A DNA stretch of 7,416 nt from Nitrosospira sp. (lineage in GTDB: Bacteria > Pseudomonadota > Gammaproteobacteria > Burkholderiales > Nitrosomonadaceae): the NCBI GenBank assembly GCA_030453055.1, contig JAKDLC010000095.1, positions 1 to 7,416 on the forward strand, in the 5' to 3' direction. Below, piece by piece: positions 5,980 through 7,416 of this stretch. Under the pieces are notes generated by a model, which ran no database searches, was not told the DNA's origin, and saw nothing but the letters and a program-made list of their open reading frames with translations. The stretch's first letter is position 1, and each line of letters starts with the position of its first letter. Made by a program: the position numbers and the translations under genes.

Positions 5980-6453
5980 ATGGATCAGGCATCAAACTCT
6001 AACGCAGGGATCACGCGGTTGACGATAATCGCGCTGGTCATGCTCCTGGCGGCATGCGAAACAGCGCAAACGAGACGCTTCGGCGCAATACTCGGTAGCG
6101 TCGCCGGCTCTATTGGGGGGAGCTATCTTGGCAGCTCTCTCGGAGGAGGCACAGCGGGCCGCATCCTGGGCGCTGTCGCCGGAGGTGTGGCGGGTTATTA
6201 CGTAGGCTCCGAGCTCGGGAGCTACCTTGGAGAGGAGGATAAACAAAAAATGGCGCAGGCATCACAAGCGGCGTTCTATACCGGCGAGACGCAGACTTTC
6301 AGCAATCCAGACAGCGGCTTGAAGGGCAAGGCGGAAGTCGTGCCATCGGAACAGGGGGCACAGCAGAATCAGGACTGCAAGATAATCAGGCAAACCGTCT
6401 TGCTCAAAGACGGGAAATCGGTTACCGAGGATGTGAAGAGTTGTAAAAAGTAG
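5980..6453 (+). CDS. Glycine-zipper outer-membrane lipoprotein, 17-kDa surface antigen / RT0821-Lpp0805 type
   Basis: A 157-aa lipoprotein. Its signal peptide ends in the lipobox LAAC with Cys26. Residues about 34-77 form a glycine zipper: GxxxG-spaced Gly and Ala in two short membrane-like hairpin segments (GAILGSVAGSIGGSYLG and GRILGAVAGGVAGYYVG), as in the Rickettsia 17-kDa antigen family. A hydrophilic domain follows with FYTGETQTFSNPDSG and two Cys (near 131 and 155) around a beta hairpin, which matches the C-terminal part of RT0821/Lpp0805-type surface proteins. These are outer-membrane lipoproteins whose exact job is unknown; roles in envelope integrity are proposed for relatives. The ATG at 5980 is chosen because GGAGG (5967-5971) lies eight bases before it; a start at 5920 would add 20 residues ahead of the signal peptide and is unlikely. 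It is divergent from the 60-aa lipoprotein gene. Confidence 0.85.
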   Translation: MDQASNSNAGITRLTIIALVMLLAACETAQTRRFGAILGSVAGSIGGSYLGSSLGGGTAGRILGAVAGGVAGYYVGSELGSYLGEEDKQKMAQASQAAFYTGETQTFSNPDSGLKGKAEVVPSEQGAQQNQDCKIIRQTVLLKDGKSVTEDVKSCKK

Positions 6454-6476
6454 TGGCGCAATTCGGCCACAAGTTT
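6453..6476 (+). terminator. Possible weak terminator after the glycine-zipper lipoprotein gene
   Basis: GTGGC (6453-6457, including the last base of the stop codon) pairs with GCCAC (6466-6470) around an eight-base loop, followed by AAGTTT. The stem is short and the T-run minimal, so termination would be inefficient. Confidence 0.25.
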
Positions 6477-6477
6477 A

Positions 6478-6503
6478 TGAATGATAAAGGACGTTATCAT
6501 TCA
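6478..6503. repeat. Perfect 10-bp inverted repeat
   Basis: TGAATGATAA (6478-6487) and TTATCATTCA (6494-6503) are exact reverse complements around a six-base loop (AGGACG). It lies between the lipoprotein gene and the toxin-antitoxin operon. The stem is AT-rich with no T-run after it, so it is not a standard terminator. A second terminator-like hairpin, a protein-binding site or the left edge of the toxin-antitoxin cassette are possible roles. Confidence 0.55.
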
Positions 6504-6536
6504 CTAATATGAGAGATAGGGTAGGTGTTTTTGTTA

Positions 6537-6565
6537 TTGATCGGGACGGGTGTTTATGATATAAG
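6537..6565 (+). promoter_or_regulatory. Promoter of the toxin-antitoxin operon
   Basis: TTGATC (6537-6542) and the extended -10 TGATATAAG (6557-6565, box TATAAG) are 17 bases apart. The transcript would start near 6572, giving a leader of about 33 bases. The -10 box lies within the left arm of the operator palindrome, so a repressor bound there would block polymerase. Confidence 0.55.
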
Positions 6566-6594
6566 CTAGATTGTACATCTAGCTTATATCATAA
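6554..6594. promoter_or_regulatory. Operator palindrome of the toxin-antitoxin operon
   Basis: Two perfect 18-bp arms, TTATGATATAAGCTAGAT (6554-6571) and its reverse complement (6577-6594), flank the five bases TGTAC. The palindrome overlaps the promoter -10 and ends two bases before the ribosome binding site. Type II antitoxins, alone or with their toxin, commonly repress their own operon by binding such palindromes, so this is the likely autoregulatory site. That role is inferred from position and symmetry. Confidence 0.65.
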
Positions 6595-6604
6595 TGGAAG
6601 AGCA

Positions 6605-6856
6605 ATGCGTGAAGTCGGTGCCTTCGAGGCCAAGAACAAACTCGGTACCTTGCTCGACTGGGTCGAGAACGGTGAAGAGGTTCTTATCACCCGGCACGGC
6701 AAAGCCGTGGCCCGGCTGATTTCCAATACCGCCGCTCACGACCCCAGCAAGGCGGTGGCCGCTGCCAAGCGCATCCGTGCCCGGGCCGCTGCGCTCAAAC
6801 TTGGTGGCTTCGACTGGCAAGAATGGAAAGCCTATCGCGATGAAGGCCGTGCGTGA
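6605..6856 (+). CDS. vapB: Type II antitoxin, Phd/YefM (prevent-host-death) family
   Basis: An 83-aa protein. Residues 1-55 match the Phd/YefM DNA-binding fold: REVGAFEAKNKLGTLLDWV, then the turn NGEEVLITRHGKAVARLI. The C-terminal part (56-83, rich in Ala/Arg and ending DWQEWKAYRDEGRA) is the expected flexible segment that wraps the toxin and blocks its active site. GGAAG at 6596-6600 lies four bases before the ATG. The stop overlaps the toxin start in GTGA, so the two are translationally coupled, with the antitoxin first as usual. The upstream palindrome suggests that it represses its own promoter. The symbol vapB is assigned because the partner is VapC-like; by fold it is a Phd-type antitoxin. 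These bases look somewhat richer in G+C than the flanking intergenic DNA, in keeping with a transferable cassette. Confidence 0.9.
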   Translation: MREVGAFEAKNKLGTLLDWVENGEEVLITRHGKAVARLISNTAAHDPSKAVAAAKRIRARAAALKLGGFDWQEWKAYRDEGRA

Positions 6857-7266
6857 GCTTGGTGCTCGATAGTTCGGTCACGCTGGCCTGGCTCTATAGC
6901 GACGAGCTAACCCCTGCCACGCAACAGGTTTTAGATCGCGTTACCGTCGCCGGCGCATGGGTACCGTCGCTCTGGCGCCTTGAAGTCGCCAATAGTCTGC
7001 AAGGTAGCGTCCAGCGGGGGCGCATCAGCGCGGAGTTCCGCGATGCCGCCCTCACTGACCTCGCACTGCTCAATATGACGATCGATCCGGATACCGATAC
7101 CTTTGCCTGGTCGGCGACGCTGCGTCTGGCCGAACGCTGCGGACTCACCCTCTACGATGCCGTGTATCTGGAACTGGCCCGGCGCCTCGATCTGCCGCTG
7201 GCCACGCTCGATCAGGAACTGCGCACCGCCGGGAGTACGCTCGGCATCACACTGCTGGGAAGCTGA
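6853..7266 (+). CDS. vapC: Type II toxin, PIN-domain ribonuclease VapC
   Basis: A 137-aa PIN-domain protein of normal VapC length. The acidic metal-binding residues are all present: D6 in LVLDSS, E44 in RLEVAN, D102 in LYDAVYLELA and D120 in ATLDQEL. VapC toxins are Mg-dependent endoribonucleases, most often cutting tRNA or rRNA at specific sites to stop translation when the antitoxin is degraded; the target here cannot be read from sequence. The start is GTG at 6853, overlapping the antitoxin stop by four bases (GTGA). There is no separate promoter. The intact active site and frame indicate a working system rather than a relic. A short repeat array follows 37 bases after the stop. Confidence 0.93.
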   Translation: MSLVLDSSVTLAWLYSDELTPATQQVLDRVTVAGAWVPSLWRLEVANSLQGSVQRGRISAEFRDAALTDLALLNMTIDPDTDTFAWSATLRLAERCGLTLYDAVYLELARRLDLPLATLDQELRTAGSTLGITLLGS

Positions 7267-7303
7267 CGCATGAACGGGAACCCCCTCACCCTTTCTAAAC
7301 GCA

Positions 7304-7384
7304 CAAGCAGCGCAAGCAGCGATAGGGTCAGACTCGATTGATAGCAGCAGCGATAGAGCAGCGATAGGGTCAGACTCGATTGAT
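7304..7384. repeat. Short repeat array with two 28-bp direct repeats
   Basis: A 28-bp sequence beginning AGCAGCGATAGGGTCAG and ending ACTCGATTGAT occurs at 7315-7342 and identically at 7357-7384 (period 42). The 14-base spacer contains an 11-base partial copy, AGCAGCGATAG (7346-7356). Just before, CAAGCAGCG is repeated in tandem (7304-7312 and 7313-7321). The GGGTCAGACTCGATTGAT core resembles, from memory, repeats often seen beside REP-associated or IS200-like transposase genes, but no transposase is visible here. Confidence 0.7.
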
Positions 7385-7416
7385 GCAACACAAGTCGTTA
7401 CAGCTCATCGACACGG
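7383..7416 (+). other. Possible start of a further gene, cut by the window end
   Basis: An ATG at 7383, overlapping the end of the second 28-bp repeat, opens a frame that stays open for 11 codons to the window end (MQHKSLQLIDT). No ribosome binding site is visible, so it could be chance. Confidence 0.15.

Noticed and set aside
7315..7384. CRISPR array
   Set aside because: There are only two repeats, and the 14-base spacer is itself made of repeat sequence, so it has no CRISPR character.

Overview
The window looks like chromosomal DNA of a betaproteobacterium. The best clue is a small DUF3460-type protein at 2106-2315, a family I know mainly from Betaproteobacteria. The spermidine-synthase-like gene next to it is also of a form I associate with that class. 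An origin in the Nitrosomonadales is a guess from overall resemblance and cannot be proven here.

Region 1 (1-2083) is a beta-oxidation pair on the plus strand. It holds the 3' end of a FadN-type 3-hydroxyacyl-CoA dehydrogenase/enoyl-CoA hydratase and, 18 bases later, a complete FadA-type thiolase. Together they would carry out the hydration, dehydrogenation and thiolysis steps of fatty acyl-CoA breakdown. Region 2 (2106-3225) is on the minus strand and convergent with fadA. It holds the DUF3460 gene, which has its own good promoter, and a spermidine-synthase-fold protein of uncertain activity.

Region 3 (3226-3547) has no gene but is rich in structure. It contains a run of ATTG motifs spaced about one helical turn apart, and a 115-bp element bounded by perfect 16-bp inverted repeats whose right edge sits just before the ribosome binding site of the next gene. 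Region 4 (3548-6453) is an envelope cluster: a 159-aa lipoprotein of unknown function, a possible 38-codon small gene that abuts the next start, a secreted protein of ten 36-residue SEL1 repeats, a 60-aa lipoprotein on the minus strand, and a divergent glycine-zipper lipoprotein of the 17-kDa surface antigen type.

Region 5 (6454-7416) holds two hairpins and a compact type II toxin-antitoxin operon: a Phd/YefM-type antitoxin and a PIN-domain VapC toxin overlapping by four bases. A near-perfect 41-bp palindrome overlaps the operon's likely promoter. The window ends in a short repeat array with two copies of a 28-bp sequence, perhaps the edge of a mobile or repetitive element. Most of the window is ordinary. 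The parts that recognised genes do not explain are the 115-bp inverted-repeat element, the abutting small ORF, the phased ATTG motifs and the terminal repeats.
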